64,000 nt of DNA. It comes from DATEPR01 sp036279295 (GTDB lineage Bacteria > Actinomycetota > Actinomycetes > Mycobacteriales > Pseudonocardiaceae). The position numbers were made by a program, and so were the translations under genes. Positions 50,058-58,735 of this stretch are shown piece by piece. The notes beneath the pieces are model-generated. The model was not told the DNA's origin, ran no database searches, and saw only the letters and a program-made list of their open reading frames with translations. The number at the start of each line of letters is the position of its first letter. Within the stretch, counting starts at the first letter, position 1. The stretch is from the NCBI GenBank assembly GCA_036279295.1, contig DASUJK010000190.1, positions 1 to 64,000 of the forward strand. The letters run 5' to 3'.

Positions 50058-50657
50058 ATGGACGACTCGGTTCGCCGGGCTGCTCGGCTGCCGAGGGTGC
50101 AGTCGGATGTCGTGCCCACGCCCGAGGAACTGCTGGTCGAGGTGGCGAAGGGCAGCGAGGCCGCGTTCGAGCAGCTCTACCACCACATCGCAGGGCCGGT
50201 GTTCGGCGTGGTGCGTCGGGTGGTGCGCGATGTCGCCCAGTCCGAGGAGGTCACCCAGGAGGTCCTGGTCGAGCTGTGGCGGACCGCGACGAGGTACAGC
50301 CCGGAGCTGGGCAGCGCGCTGAACTGGGTGCTCACCCTCGCGCATCGGCGGGCCGTGGACCGGGTCCGCTCGGCGCAGGCGGCGACCAATCGGGACGAGC
50401 GGGTCGGCGCGATGTCCGTGGAGACGGCGTTCGACAGCGTTGCCGAACAGGTAACGGTGCGACTTGAGCACGAACAAGTACGCAGATGTCTGTCGTCGCT
50501 GACCACTCTGCAACGAGAATCGGTCATGCTGGCGTATTACGGCGGCAACACGTACCGGGACGTGGCGGGGTTGCTGGCCACGCCGTTGGGCACGGTGAAG
50601 ACGAGGCTGCGGGACGGCTTGATCCGGCTGCGCGACTGCTTGGGGGTGACGGTGTGA
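50058..50657 (+). CDS. sigK: ECF sigma factor SigK
   Basis: The 199-residue sigma factor has region 2 (EAAFEQLYHHIAGPVFGVVRRVVRD, SEEVTQEVLVELWRTATRY) and region 4 (LSSLTTLQRESVMLAYYGGNTYRDVAGLLATPLGTVKTRLRDGLIRLRDCL). It is followed by an RskA-type anti-sigma gene overlapping by GTGA, as in mycobacteria. The surrounding lipid genes match the M. tuberculosis SigK locus. SigK is released when its membrane anti-sigma is cleaved. Confidence 0.92.
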   Translation: MDDSVRRAARLPRVQSDVVPTPEELLVEVAKGSEAAFEQLYHHIAGPVFGVVRRVVRDVAQSEEVTQEVLVELWRTATRYSPELGSALNWVLTLAHRRAVDRVRSAQAATNRDERVGAMSVETAFDSVAEQVTVRLEHEQVRRCLSSLTTLQRESVMLAYYGGNTYRDVAGLLATPLGTVKTRLRDGLIRLRDCLGVTV

Positions 50658-51424
50658 GCTCGGAAGTCCACACGCTCACCGGCGCGTACGCCCTGAACGC
50701 ACTCGACGACACCGAACGCGCCGAGTTCGAACGCCACCTCGCGGAGTGCCCCGACTGCGAGCGGGAGGTCGCCGAGTTCCGGCGGACCGCGAACCTGCTG
50801 GGTGCCGCGGTCGCCGAGCAGCCGTCGGATTCGCTGCGCCAACGCGTGTTCAACGAGATCCGCACGACAAGGCAGGAACCACCGGGCAGGCCACGGCCGG
50901 TCGCCCCGCGTGGCCGGGGCCGGTCCGGCGGTACGTCCCGGTGGCCCCTCGCACTCACGTCGGTCGCCGCGGCCGTCGCACTGGCGCTGGCCGGCACGTT
51001 CGGTGTCGCGGCGCTGCGTGCCCAGCACGAACTGGACGAGGCACAGGAGACGCTGGCCGTGGCGGCAGCCGAGTACGCGCCGGTCGCGCAGGTCCTCGGC
51101 GAGCCCGACGCCCAGTCCGTGACGGCCACCGGCGCCACCGGTGGCAACGCCACAGTGATGATGTCCAGGAAGCTGGACAAGGGCGTCTTCCTGGCCTTCC
51201 ACATGCCCACGACCCCGTCGGGCAAGGCCTACCAGGCGTGGGCGATCGGGGCAGGCGGCTACAAGTCGCTCGGCGTGCTGAAGGCCGGTGGCACGGACTC
51301 GACAGTGCCGGTGATCATGAACACGCTGGGTGGCACGGCGACCATCGGCGTGACCGTGGAGCCGGCAGGTGGTTCGAAGCAGCCGACGACAACGCCGGTG
51401 ATGGAGATCAGCCTCCCGACCTGA
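50654..51424 (+). CDS. rskA: anti-sigma-K factor RskA
   Basis: A 256-residue membrane anti-sigma factor. The N-terminal zinc-binding anti-sigma motif is ERHLAECPDCEREVAEF with His28, Cys32 and Cys35. A basic linker leads to one transmembrane helix (about 97-120, WPLALTSVAAAVALALAGTFG). The extracytoplasmic RskA domain has VMMSRKLDKGVFLAFHMPTTPSGKAYQAWAIG and GVTVEPAGGSKQPT. GTG at 50654 overlaps the sigK stop. Release of SigK would follow proteolysis in or near the membrane. Confidence 0.92.
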   Translation: MSSEVHTLTGAYALNALDDTERAEFERHLAECPDCEREVAEFRRTANLLGAAVAEQPSDSLRQRVFNEIRTTRQEPPGRPRPVAPRGRGRSGGTSRWPLALTSVAAAVALALAGTFGVAALRAQHELDEAQETLAVAAAEYAPVAQVLGEPDAQSVTATGATGGNATVMMSRKLDKGVFLAFHMPTTPSGKAYQAWAIGAGGYKSLGVLKAGGTDSTVPVIMNTLGGTATIGVTVEPAGGSKQPTTTPVMEISLPT

Positions 51425-51502
51425 CCGGGCCTGTGACTGTGGTGCGGCGGTGCCGATTGGGCGATCGGACAGACCGACCCAAAACAAGACCAACGCGCCC
51501 AG

Positions 51503-52732
51503 CTACTTCACCAGACCGAACTGCCACACGTTCAGGTAACCGCTCCGGAACCCCGCCTCCGAGTAGGCCAGATAGAACTCCCACATCTTGCGAAACGTGT
51601 CGTCGAAGCCGAGTGCCGTGATCTCCGGCCACGCGGCCAGGAACCGTTGCCGCCACTGATGCAGCGTCTGTGCATAGTGGACACCGAGTGGGCGGCGCCG
51701 GTCGATGCGCATCGTGGTGTCCCGCTGTACGCAGTTCTCGATCGCGGTCACCGACGGGCACATGCCGCCGGGGAAGATGTACTTGTGTATCCAGGTGTAC
51801 GAATTCTTCGTGGCCAGCATTCGATCATGCGGCAGCACGATCGCCTGGAGGCCGATCCGGCCGCCGGGCACCACCAGACGGTCCAGCGTGCCGAAGAACT
51901 CGGGCCAGTAATCGGCCCCCACCGCTTCGATCATCTCCACGCTGGCGACGGCATCGAACTGGCCGGCCACCTCGCGGTAGTCCTGGAGCCGCACGTCGAC
52001 GCGGCCAGCCAGGCCGGCGGAGGCAATCCTCCGCATCGCGAGGTCGCGCTGTTCGGCCGAGATGGTCACGCTGGTCACTGAGGCACCCCGCTGTGCGGCC
52101 CGGATGGCCAGCGCACCCCAGCCGGTGCCGATCTCCAGCAGTCGGGTGCCGTCGTGCACGCCCGCCAGGTCCAGTACCGCGTCGATCTTGTGCCGTTGCG
52201 CTGCGGCCAGGTCCGCCGAGTCGCCGTCGAACCAGCCGGACGAGTACGTCATCGTCTCGTCCAGGAACGCGGCGAACAGGTCGTTGGACAGGTCGTAGTG
52301 CCGGTGGATGTTGGACCGCGCCCCGGACACGGTGTTCCGCTCTGCCGTCGGCTGCCGCGCGTCCACCCAGCGGCGCAGCGTCTGCAGCGGTGGCGGCACC
52401 AGGGCTGCCATCCGCTCGGCGAACGGCGTCAACAGGTCGGCGAGTTCGCTGGCCGACCAGTCCCCCGCCATGTACGACTCGCCGAAGCCGATCTTGGCGT
52501 CCACGCCGAGCCGGTGGAAGAAGTCGGCAGGCCGCTCGATGCGCATCACCGGTGTCCCAGGGCCACCGGCACCGAGCCGTTCGCCGCCGGGCAGCACGAC
52601 CCGGACCGGCAGATCGCGGACCGCGAACCGGAACAGCCGCTCGGCCGCGAAGGCACGAACCGACGAGTGCGGCACGGTGGCGATGCCCGGCCAGCGCCGC
52701 TGTTCCTCCGGCCTGATCGATGTGCTGGTCAT
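51503..52732 (-). CDS. cyclopropane-fatty-acid-synthase-like SAM methyltransferase (UfaA1 type)
   Basis: The 409-residue enzyme has the CFA synthase layout: an N-terminal helical lid (FFHRLGVDAKIGFGESYMAGDW), NIHRHYDLSNDLFAAFLDETMTYSSGWF, the SAM-binding LLEIGTGWGALAIRAA and SVEMIEAVG. It methylates double bonds of phospholipid acyl chains. In gene order it matches Rv0447c in the mycobacterial SigK locus. The ATG at 52732 overlaps the DUF1365 stop, so it is the last of three coupled leftward genes. Confidence 0.9.
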   Translation of the reverse strand: MTSTSIRPEEQRRWPGIATVPHSSVRAFAAERLFRFAVRDLPVRVVLPGGERLGAGGPGTPVMRIERPADFFHRLGVDAKIGFGESYMAGDWSASELADLLTPFAERMAALVPPPLQTLRRWVDARQPTAERNTVSGARSNIHRHYDLSNDLFAAFLDETMTYSSGWFDGDSADLAAAQRHKIDAVLDLAGVHDGTRLLEIGTGWGALAIRAAQRGASVTSVTISAEQRDLAMRRIASAGLAGRVDVRLQDYREVAGQFDAVASVEMIEAVGADYWPEFFGTLDRLVVPGGRIGLQAIVLPHDRMLATKNSYTWIHKYIFPGGMCPSVTAIENCVQRDTTMRIDRRRPLGVHYAQTLHQWRQRFLAAWPEITALGFDDTFRKMWEFYLAYSEAGFRSGYLNVWQFGLVK

Positions 52733-53454
52733 CGGACTCCCTCCTGATGGACGTGCGGAACACGTCGCGCGATCGGCACGCCACGCAGCCAGAGCGCGAT
52801 GCCGTGCCCACGAATCAGTGCCGATACCCGTTGCGGCATCAGCGGTCTGCGCAGCAGCATCCGCACCAGGCCCCATGTGTCGGCCGGTCTGCGGGTGCCG
52901 CGCACGGTGGCGGACAAGGTCGTGTGCCCGTCCTGTCGGAGCGCAACGGTCACCGAAAGACCGCGGCCCGGCTCGGGTACCCGCATCACGTAGTCGCCAT
53001 GCGGGCCGAGGAACGGTGAGACGTACAGCTCCTTGACGGCGTCCGCCCGGCCGCCGGAGTCCGGCCGCAGCAGGTAGCAGTGCCGCTCGCCGTAGGTGTT
53101 GTGCACTTCGGCGACCACGCACTCCAGTTCGCCGTCGGGTCGGTGGCACCAGTACACGGTGATCGGGTTGAACACGTGGCCGAGCACTCTTGCGTTGGCC
53201 AGCATCAGCACCTGGCCGCCGCGCAGGTCGACGTCCTGGGTGGCCAGCCACGCGTCCAGGTTCTGCCGGATCGACCGGTCCGGCCTGCCGATGTGGTCGG
53301 CCGCGCGGAAACCGGCGAACGGACGCAGCCATGCCGGCAGTTCGGGCAGGTGGTCGATGTCCACCAGCCACAGGTAGATCCGGTGGTCGAACGACCCCTG
53401 CGGCGCCTGTCTGCGGATGTGTGTGACCACACCGTCGTAGAGAGCGGGCGTCAC
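52729..53454 (-). CDS. DUF1365-family protein
   Basis: The 241-residue protein begins TPALYDGVVTHIRRQAPQGSFDHRIYLWLVDIDHLPEL, the diagnostic start of DUF1365, and continues with LMLANARVLGHVFNPITVYWCH and FLGPHGDYVMRVPEPG. Members are nearly always found with an FAD-dependent oxidoreductase and a CFA-like methyltransferase, as here (Rv0448c equivalent), and are thought to act on modified acyl chains. The exact reaction is not established. GTG at 53454 overlaps the upstream stop. Confidence 0.9.
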   Translation of the reverse strand: MTPALYDGVVTHIRRQAPQGSFDHRIYLWLVDIDHLPELPAWLRPFAGFRAADHIGRPDRSIRQNLDAWLATQDVDLRGGQVLMLANARVLGHVFNPITVYWCHRPDGELECVVAEVHNTYGERHCYLLRPDSGGRADAVKELYVSPFLGPHGDYVMRVPEPGRGLSVTVALRQDGHTTLSATVRGTRRPADTWGLVRMLLRRPLMPQRVSALIRGHGIALWLRGVPIARRVPHVHQEGVR

Positions 53455-54713
53455 CAGGCCACGCCCAGCGACTCGGCGGCCCGGACGCCGGACACACAGC
53501 CGTCCTCGTGGAAGCCCCAACCGTGGTAAGCACCTGCGAACGCGATCGTCCCATTGTTCAACAATGCCAACTTACGTTGTGCGGCAACGGATTCCGGCGT
53601 GTAGACCGGGTGCTCGTAGACCATTCTGGCGACCACGGCCGACTCCGGAATCCGGTCGGCCGCGTTCAGTGAGACCACGTAGTCCAGTGGCTCGGCCAGC
53701 CGCATCAACCGGTTCATGTGGTAGTTGACCTGCACCGCACCCTGGTCGGTGGCGCACGCCGGCTTGTAGTGGTTCCACGACGCCCTGGCCGCCTCGTTGC
53801 ACGGCAGCAGTGCTGTGTCCGTGTGCAGCACGGTTTCGTTGCGGGAGTAGCGGAACGCCCCCAACGTGTCCCGCTCCGCCGACGTGGGCCCGGCCAGCAA
53901 ACGCAACGCCTGGTCCGGGTGGGTGGCCACGACCACCTTCGCCACCTGGTGGACATGGTCGGACTCGTCGCGTACCTCGACACCGTCCGCGCTGCGACCG
54001 ACCGACCGCACCGGCACACCGACGTGCACCGCCGCCAGGTTCTTCGCCGCCAGCTCGACGTAGGTGCGCGAGCCACCGACGACGGTCCGCCAGGTGGGTG
54101 ATCCCGTCACCGAAAGTAGGCCGTGCTGGTTGAGGAAGGTGAACAGGTAGCGGGCCGGATAGCGCTTGCTGGTGGCCCGGTCGGCCGACCACACCGCGGA
54201 CACGACCGGCAGGACGAAGTGCTCGACGAAGTAGTGCGAGTACCCGCCGATGGCCAGGAACGCACCCAGCGTGACCTCATCGGCGTCCGGTTCGGACAGC
54301 AGTCGTCTTGCGTGCCGGTGGAACTTGGGGATCTCGGTCAGCATCCGCAGGTACTGGGATCGGGCCAGGTTGGTGGACTGCGGGAACAGGCCGGCCAAGC
54401 CACGCGCGCCGGCATACTCCAGGCCGCAGCCGTCACACCGGACACTCATCGACATCTCGGTGTCCTGCGTGGTCACGCCCAGCTCACCGAACAGCCGCAA
54501 CAGGTTCGGGTAGGTCCGCTCGTTGTGCACGATGAACCCACTGTCCACACCGATCAGCCGCCCGTCCGGCGTCAGCACGTCGTGGGTGTGGGCGTGGCCG
54601 CCGATGCGGTCGTCCGCCTCGAACAGCGACACCTCATAACGTTGGCGCAGCAGGTAGGCCGCTGTCAGGCCGGCCACGCCACTGCCGATCACGGCTACTC
54701 GCTCGGTGGGCAC
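53451..54713 (-). CDS. FAD-dependent oxidoreductase (amine oxidase superfamily), Rv0449c-like
   Basis: The 420-residue flavoprotein has the FAD motif VAVIGSGVAGLTAAYLL and GHAHTHDVLTPDG. The central block KRYPARYLFTFLNQHGLLSVTGSPTWRTVVGGS and the C-terminal GTIAFAGAYHGWGFHEDG match the group linked to DUF1365. It may desaturate or otherwise oxidise the acyl chain modified by the neighbouring methyltransferase. In alphaproteobacteria a related cassette makes methylated and furan fatty acids; transfer to this organism is inference. The start is GTG at 54713, heading the leftward operon. Confidence 0.88.
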   Translation of the reverse strand: MPTERVAVIGSGVAGLTAAYLLRQRYEVSLFEADDRIGGHAHTHDVLTPDGRLIGVDSGFIVHNERTYPNLLRLFGELGVTTQDTEMSMSVRCDGCGLEYAGARGLAGLFPQSTNLARSQYLRMLTEIPKFHRHARRLLSEPDADEVTLGAFLAIGGYSHYFVEHFVLPVVSAVWSADRATSKRYPARYLFTFLNQHGLLSVTGSPTWRTVVGGSRTYVELAAKNLAAVHVGVPVRSVGRSADGVEVRDESDHVHQVAKVVVATHPDQALRLLAGPTSAERDTLGAFRYSRNETVLHTDTALLPCNEAARASWNHYKPACATDQGAVQVNYHMNRLMRLAEPLDYVVSLNAADRIPESAVVARMVYEHPVYTPESVAAQRKLALLNNGTIAFAGAYHGWGFHEDGCVSGVRAAESLGVAW

Positions 54714-54752
54714 GTCCGGAATTCGATGCCGGCACCGATCGAGTTGGGCACA

Positions 54753-54768
54753 TGTGATTCAGGTCACT
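54753..54768. promoter_or_regulatory. CRP-type palindrome between the FAD and CFA operons
   Basis: TGTGATTCAGGTCACT matches the CRP/FNR-family pattern TGTGA-N6-TCACA at 9 of 10 arm positions. It lies 40 bp from the FAD gene start and 38 bp from the CFA gene start, so one site could affect both divergent operons. Confidence 0.5.
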
Positions 54769-54792
54769 TTGCAAGCCGCGGCCGGCGCGGCA

Positions 54793-54799
54793 CCGAATC
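54793..54799 (+). promoter_or_regulatory. SigK-like -10 element before the second CFA gene
   Basis: CCGAATC is identical to the -10 element of the mycobacterial SigK consensus and lies 7 bases before the GTG at 54806. I find no clear CCATCC -35 element at the right distance, so the assignment is tentative. Confidence 0.35.
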
Positions 54800-54805
54800 A
54801 CCCAC

Positions 54806-56005
54806 GTGAGATCTCCTGGTGTCGCGCCCCTGCTCGCCGAACTGGCCACCGGCACGATCGGTGACCTGCCCATCGGCCTGCGCGCGTGGGACGGCAGCAC
54901 AGCCGGGCCGACCAGTGGCCCGAAACTGGTGCTGCGCTCCCGCCGTGCGCTGCGCCGACTGCTCTGGGATCCCGACGAACTCGGCCTGGCCAGGGCCTAC
55001 GTGTCCGGTGACCTGGACGTGGACGGCGACCTCACCGAAGGCCTGCGCCGGTTCTGGGCCGCGGTTCGCGACGGCAGGGGACTCAGCAAGCTCAATCTCC
55101 TCCAGGCCGTCCCAGCGGCAGCCCGGCTCGGCGTGCTCGGGTTACGGCCCAAGCCGCCGGTCGAGGAGGCCCGGCTGACCGGCAGGCTGCACACCACCTT
55201 CCGGGACCGGGCCGCCATCGCTCACCACTACGACCTCGGCAACGACTTCTACCAGGCACTGCTCGACCCGAGCATGGCCTACTCGTGTGCCTACTACCCG
55301 TCCGACGACATGGACCTGGCCGACGCGCAACGCGCCAAGCTGGACCTGATCTGCGACAAGCTGGACCTCAAGCACGGCATGCGCGTGCTGGACGTCGGCT
55401 GCGGCTGGGGTTCGTTCGTCGTGCACGCAGCCAAGGAACGTGGTGTCGACGTCACCGGGATCACGCTGTCCGCACGGCAGGCCGAACACGTCCGGCAGCG
55501 CATCGCCGACGACGGCGTCAGCGCCAAGGTGCAGTTGCTCGACTACCGGGAACTGAGCGGCGAGCCGTTTGACGCCATAGTGTCCGTGGAGATGGGTGAA
55601 CACGTCGGCGAGGTCAACTACCCGGAGTACACCGCGATCCTGTTCCGGATGCTCAAGCCGGGTGGTTCACTGCTGCTGCAACAGATGTCGCGGCCCGGCA
55701 ACGCGCCGGGCGGTGGCGCGTTCATCGAGTCCTACATCGCGCCGGACATGACGATGCGCCCGTTGGGTCGGACGATCGACCACCTGGCGCACGCGGGCTT
55801 CGAGGTCCGGCACGTCGATGCGATGCGCGAGATGTACGCCACGACCATCCGGGCCTGGCTGGCCACGCTGGAGCGGAAACCAGCCGAGCTGATCACACCG
55901 GGCACACTGCGGGTGTGGCGGCTCTACCTGGCCGGTGGCGCGCTCGCGTTCGAGGAGAACCGGATGGGTGTGGACCAGATCCTGGCCAGGCGGAACGCGG
56001 GATGA
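54806..56005 (+). CDS. cyclopropane-fatty-acyl-phospholipid synthase-like methyltransferase
   Basis: A second CFA synthase homologue in the locus, 399 residues. It shows LTEGLRRFWAAVRDG in the N-terminal domain, AIAHHYDLGNDFYQALLDPSMAYSCAYY, the SAM site VLDVGCGWGSFVVHAA, SVEMGEHVGEVNY and a long C-terminal helix domain. It differs clearly from the UfaA1-type enzyme at 51503, so the two likely act on different chains or positions. It is coupled by ATGA to the DUF1295 gene and divergent from the FAD operon. Confidence 0.9.
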   Translation: MRSPGVAPLLAELATGTIGDLPIGLRAWDGSTAGPTSGPKLVLRSRRALRRLLWDPDELGLARAYVSGDLDVDGDLTEGLRRFWAAVRDGRGLSKLNLLQAVPAAARLGVLGLRPKPPVEEARLTGRLHTTFRDRAAIAHHYDLGNDFYQALLDPSMAYSCAYYPSDDMDLADAQRAKLDLICDKLDLKHGMRVLDVGCGWGSFVVHAAKERGVDVTGITLSARQAEHVRQRIADDGVSAKVQLLDYRELSGEPFDAIVSVEMGEHVGEVNYPEYTAILFRMLKPGGSLLLQQMSRPGNAPGGGAFIESYIAPDMTMRPLGRTIDHLAHAGFEVRHVDAMREMYATTIRAWLATLERKPAELITPGTLRVWRLYLAGGALAFEENRMGVDQILARRNAG

Positions 56006-56781
56006 GCCCGCTCGGCGGCAATCTCCTCGTCACCGCGATCGTCACGGTGGCACTGTTCGCGCTGACCTTCGGTATCGCCGTGGCCCGCAAGCGGTACGAC
56101 ACCGTGGACACCGCGTGGGGCATCGGCTTCGCGGTCGTCGCCGTCGTCACGTTCGCGCTGTCCCACGGCGATCTGACCGCCCGGCTGCTGAGCACCATCC
56201 TGACCGTGGTGTGGGGCGTGCGGCTCGGCGTGCACATCCACCGCCGCAACCACGGCGAACCGGAGGACCCCCGCTACGCCGACATGCTGGCGAAGGGCCG
56301 CGACCACCCGAAGACCCGGATGTTCGTCCGGGTCTACCTGTTGCAGGCCGTGCTGCTGTGGGTGGTGTCGCTGCCCGTGCAGGTTGCCCAGTACGGCGGG
56401 CGTCCCGGCATCGTGGGGTACACCGGGGCGCTCGTCTGGCTCGTCGGACTGCTGTTCGAGGCCGTCGGCGACCACCAGCTGAGCCGGTTCCGCGCCGACC
56501 CGGCCAACAAGGGTGAGGTGCTGAACACCGGGTTGTGGCGCTACACCCGGCACCCGAACTACTTCGGCGACGCCTGCGTGTGGTGGGGGCTGTTCCTGCT
56601 GGCCTGCCACAGCTGGCTCGGTGTCGCGACGATCATCTCGCCACTGGTGATGACCGCACTGTTGGCCAAGGGCTCCGGCAAACCGATGCTGGAGAAGGGC
56701 ATGGCCGACCGCCGACCCGGTTACGTCGACTACGTGCGCTCCACCAGCGGATTCATCCCGCTGCCACCCAAACGATCATGA
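56002..56781 (+). CDS. DUF1295-family membrane enzyme
   Basis: The 259-residue protein has about six transmembrane helices. The motif LNTGLWRYTRHPNYFGDACVWWGLFLLA is the signature of DUF1295, related to steroid 5-alpha reductases and isoprenylcysteine methyltransferases. DPRYADMLAKG and the C-terminal EKGMADRRPGYVDYVRSTSGFIPLPP are also typical. In the M. tuberculosis SigK locus the equivalent is Rv0446c. It probably reduces or modifies the methylated acyl chain, but the reaction is not proven. Confidence 0.88.
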   Translation: MSPLGGNLLVTAIVTVALFALTFGIAVARKRYDTVDTAWGIGFAVVAVVTFALSHGDLTARLLSTILTVVWGVRLGVHIHRRNHGEPEDPRYADMLAKGRDHPKTRMFVRVYLLQAVLLWVVSLPVQVAQYGGRPGIVGYTGALVWLVGLLFEAVGDHQLSRFRADPANKGEVLNTGLWRYTRHPNYFGDACVWWGLFLLACHSWLGVATIISPLVMTALLAKGSGKPMLEKGMADRRPGYVDYVRSTSGFIPLPPKRS

Positions 56782-56786
56782 CCCTG

Positions 56787-56815
56787 TCGACTAACTATGC
56801 ACCCCACCGTATAGT
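56787..56815 (+). promoter_or_regulatory. promoter of argJ with overlapping inverted repeat
   Basis: TCGACT (56787-56792) and TATAGT (56810-56815) are 17 bases apart, a good sigma-70-type pair. ACTAT at 56794-56798 and ATAGT at 56811-56815 form an inverted repeat spanning the spacer, a possible operator. Confidence 0.5.
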
Positions 56816-56843
56816 CACACTGACTGAGCGGAAGGGACCGATC

Positions 56844-57995
56844 ATGGCTGCGACACCCAAGGGCTGGCACGTGCACACCGGCAGGGCCGGGATCGCGCAC
56901 GACGGCAGGGACGACATGGCTGTGCTGGTGTCGGACACACCCGCCGTGGTCAGCGGCATGTTCACCAGGTCCCGGTTCGCGGGGCCGAGCGTGGTGCTGT
57001 CCAGAGCGGCCTGCCAGGACTTCTCGGCCCGAGGTGTCGTCGTGCTGTCCCGCAACGCCAACGTGGCCACCGGCGAGACCGGCCTGTGTCAGGCGACCGA
57101 GGTCCGGGACGGGGTCGCCGCGGCGCTGAACGTCGCGGCCGACGAGATGCTGATCGCGTCCACCGGGGTGATCGGCGTCGAGTACCCGATGCCCGAGGTG
57201 CGCTCCGCCATCGCCGACCTCGACTACCCGACCGGCTCCGACTTCCTGGCCGCGGCCACCGCGATCATGACCACCGACACCCGCCCGAAGGTGATCAGCC
57301 TGCCGTGCGGTGCCGCGACCGTGGTCGGCATCGCGAAGGGGGTGGGCATGATCGAGCCGAACATGGCCACCATGCTCACGTTCTTCTGCACCGACGCGGA
57401 CATCGCGGCACCCGACCTGGACCGCGTCTTCCGGTCGGTGGTCGAGCGGACGTTCAACGCGGTCAGCGTGGACACCGACACGTCGACCAGCGACAGCGCC
57501 GCGATCTTCGCCAACGGGCAGGCAGGCCCGGTGGACCTCGCCGAGTTCGAGCGGGTGCTGTATGCGGCCGCGCTGCACCTGGTCAAGGAAATCGCCAGCG
57601 ACGGTGAGGGCGCCAGCAAGCTGATCGAGGTGCGCGTCACCGGGGCCAGGGACGACGCGCAGGCCAAGCTGGTCGGCAAGACGATCGTCAACTCGCCGCT
57701 GGTCAAGACCGCTGTACACGGCGGTGACCCGAACTGGGGCCGGGTCGCGATGGCCGTGGGCAAGTGCGAGGACGAGCAGGACATCGACCAGGACCGGGTG
57801 CGGATCGGGTTCGCCGACTTCGAGGTCTACCCGGCCCGGCCGGACGACGAGACCATGGAGCGACTGGTCACCCACCTGAAGGGCGACGAGGTGCTGATCA
57901 CCGTGGATCTCGGCATCGCGGCCGGCGAGTTCACCGTCTACGGCTGCGACCTGACCAACGGCTACGTGCACATCAATTCGGCGTACACCACGTGA
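56844..57995 (+). CDS. argJ: bifunctional ornithine acetyltransferase/N-acetylglutamate synthase (ArgJ)
   Basis: The 383-residue self-cleaving Ntn-hydrolase transfers acetyl from N-acetylornithine to glutamate. The processing site lies in KGVGMIEPNMATMLTF between Ala175 and Thr176, the nucleophile. NANVATGETG, IASTGVIGVEYPM and GGDPNWGRVAMAVGKCE are also diagnostic, and the chain ends NGYVHINSAYTT as in the family. It is not beside other arginine genes here. A second copy in argCJBD, or a role like the OAT of secondary metabolism, is possible. GTG of the PlsC gene overlaps its stop. Confidence 0.92.
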   Translation: MAATPKGWHVHTGRAGIAHDGRDDMAVLVSDTPAVVSGMFTRSRFAGPSVVLSRAACQDFSARGVVVLSRNANVATGETGLCQATEVRDGVAAALNVAADEMLIASTGVIGVEYPMPEVRSAIADLDYPTGSDFLAAATAIMTTDTRPKVISLPCGAATVVGIAKGVGMIEPNMATMLTFFCTDADIAAPDLDRVFRSVVERTFNAVSVDTDTSTSDSAAIFANGQAGPVDLAEFERVLYAAALHLVKEIASDGEGASKLIEVRVTGARDDAQAKLVGKTIVNSPLVKTAVHGGDPNWGRVAMAVGKCEDEQDIDQDRVRIGFADFEVYPARPDDETMERLVTHLKGDEVLITVDLGIAAGEFTVYGCDLTNGYVHINSAYTT

Positions 57996-58702
57996 GGACC
58001 CTGCGCCTGATCGCGCTGCTGGCCAGGACACCACGACGTGGGCGTGGCTTCTGGTACAGCATGGCCATCGACCTGTTGTGGCCGTGGGTGATGCTGTTCA
58101 CCGTGCCGGTGTGGCGTGGCGGCGAGCGCGTGCCGGCGACCGGACCGGTGCTGCTCGCGTCCAACCACGTGTCGTTCGTCGACCCGCTCACCGAGACCGC
58201 GTTCGTGCTCGCGCACGGCCGGATTCCGCGCTACCTGGCCAAAGCCGGGCTGTGGCGGATGCCCGTGATCGGCAGGGTGCTGGCCGGCGGCGGGCACATC
58301 CCGGTGTACCGGGACACCAGGGACGCGATCGCCGCCTACCGGGACGCACTGGTGGCGCTGGAGCGCGGCGAGTCGGTCATGGTGTACCCGGAGGCGACGT
58401 TCACCAACGACCCGGGCGGCTGGCCGATGCGGGCCAAGACCGGGGTCGCCAGGCTGGCCCTGGCCAGCGGTGTGCCGGTGGTGCCGCTCGCGCACTGGGG
58501 TGGTCAGCGCGTGCTGCCGCGCACGAAGTGGTTGCCCAGGCTGCTGCCGCGCAAGAAGGTCTACACCTATGTCGGTGAGCCGGTCGACCTGTCGGACTTC
58601 GCGGGCCTGGAGCCGACGCGGGCCGTGCTGACCGAGGCGACCGCGCGGATCATGGCTGCGATAACAGCCCTTTTGGTGGAGATTCGCGCCACTGAATCGT
58701 GA
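57992..58702 (+). CDS. 1-acyl-sn-glycerol-3-phosphate acyltransferase (PlsC type)
   Basis: The 236-residue enzyme has the acyltransferase motifs: SNHVSFVDP with His59 and Asp64 (block I), GGHIPVYRDT (block II) and MVYPEATFTND (block III, EGT variant EAT). A hydrophobic stretch at 27-40 could associate with the membrane. It would add the second acyl chain in phosphatidic acid synthesis. GTG at 57992 overlaps the argJ stop, an unusual partner; the coupling may be incidental. Confidence 0.88.
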   Translation: MRTLRLIALLARTPRRGRGFWYSMAIDLLWPWVMLFTVPVWRGGERVPATGPVLLASNHVSFVDPLTETAFVLAHGRIPRYLAKAGLWRMPVIGRVLAGGGHIPVYRDTRDAIAAYRDALVALERGESVMVYPEATFTNDPGGWPMRAKTGVARLALASGVPVVPLAHWGGQRVLPRTKWLPRLLPRKKVYTYVGEPVDLSDFAGLEPTRAVLTEATARIMAAITALLVEIRATES

Positions 58703-58735
58703 GACGCTGGGCGGGCACCTACGCGAGGAGGCCAG

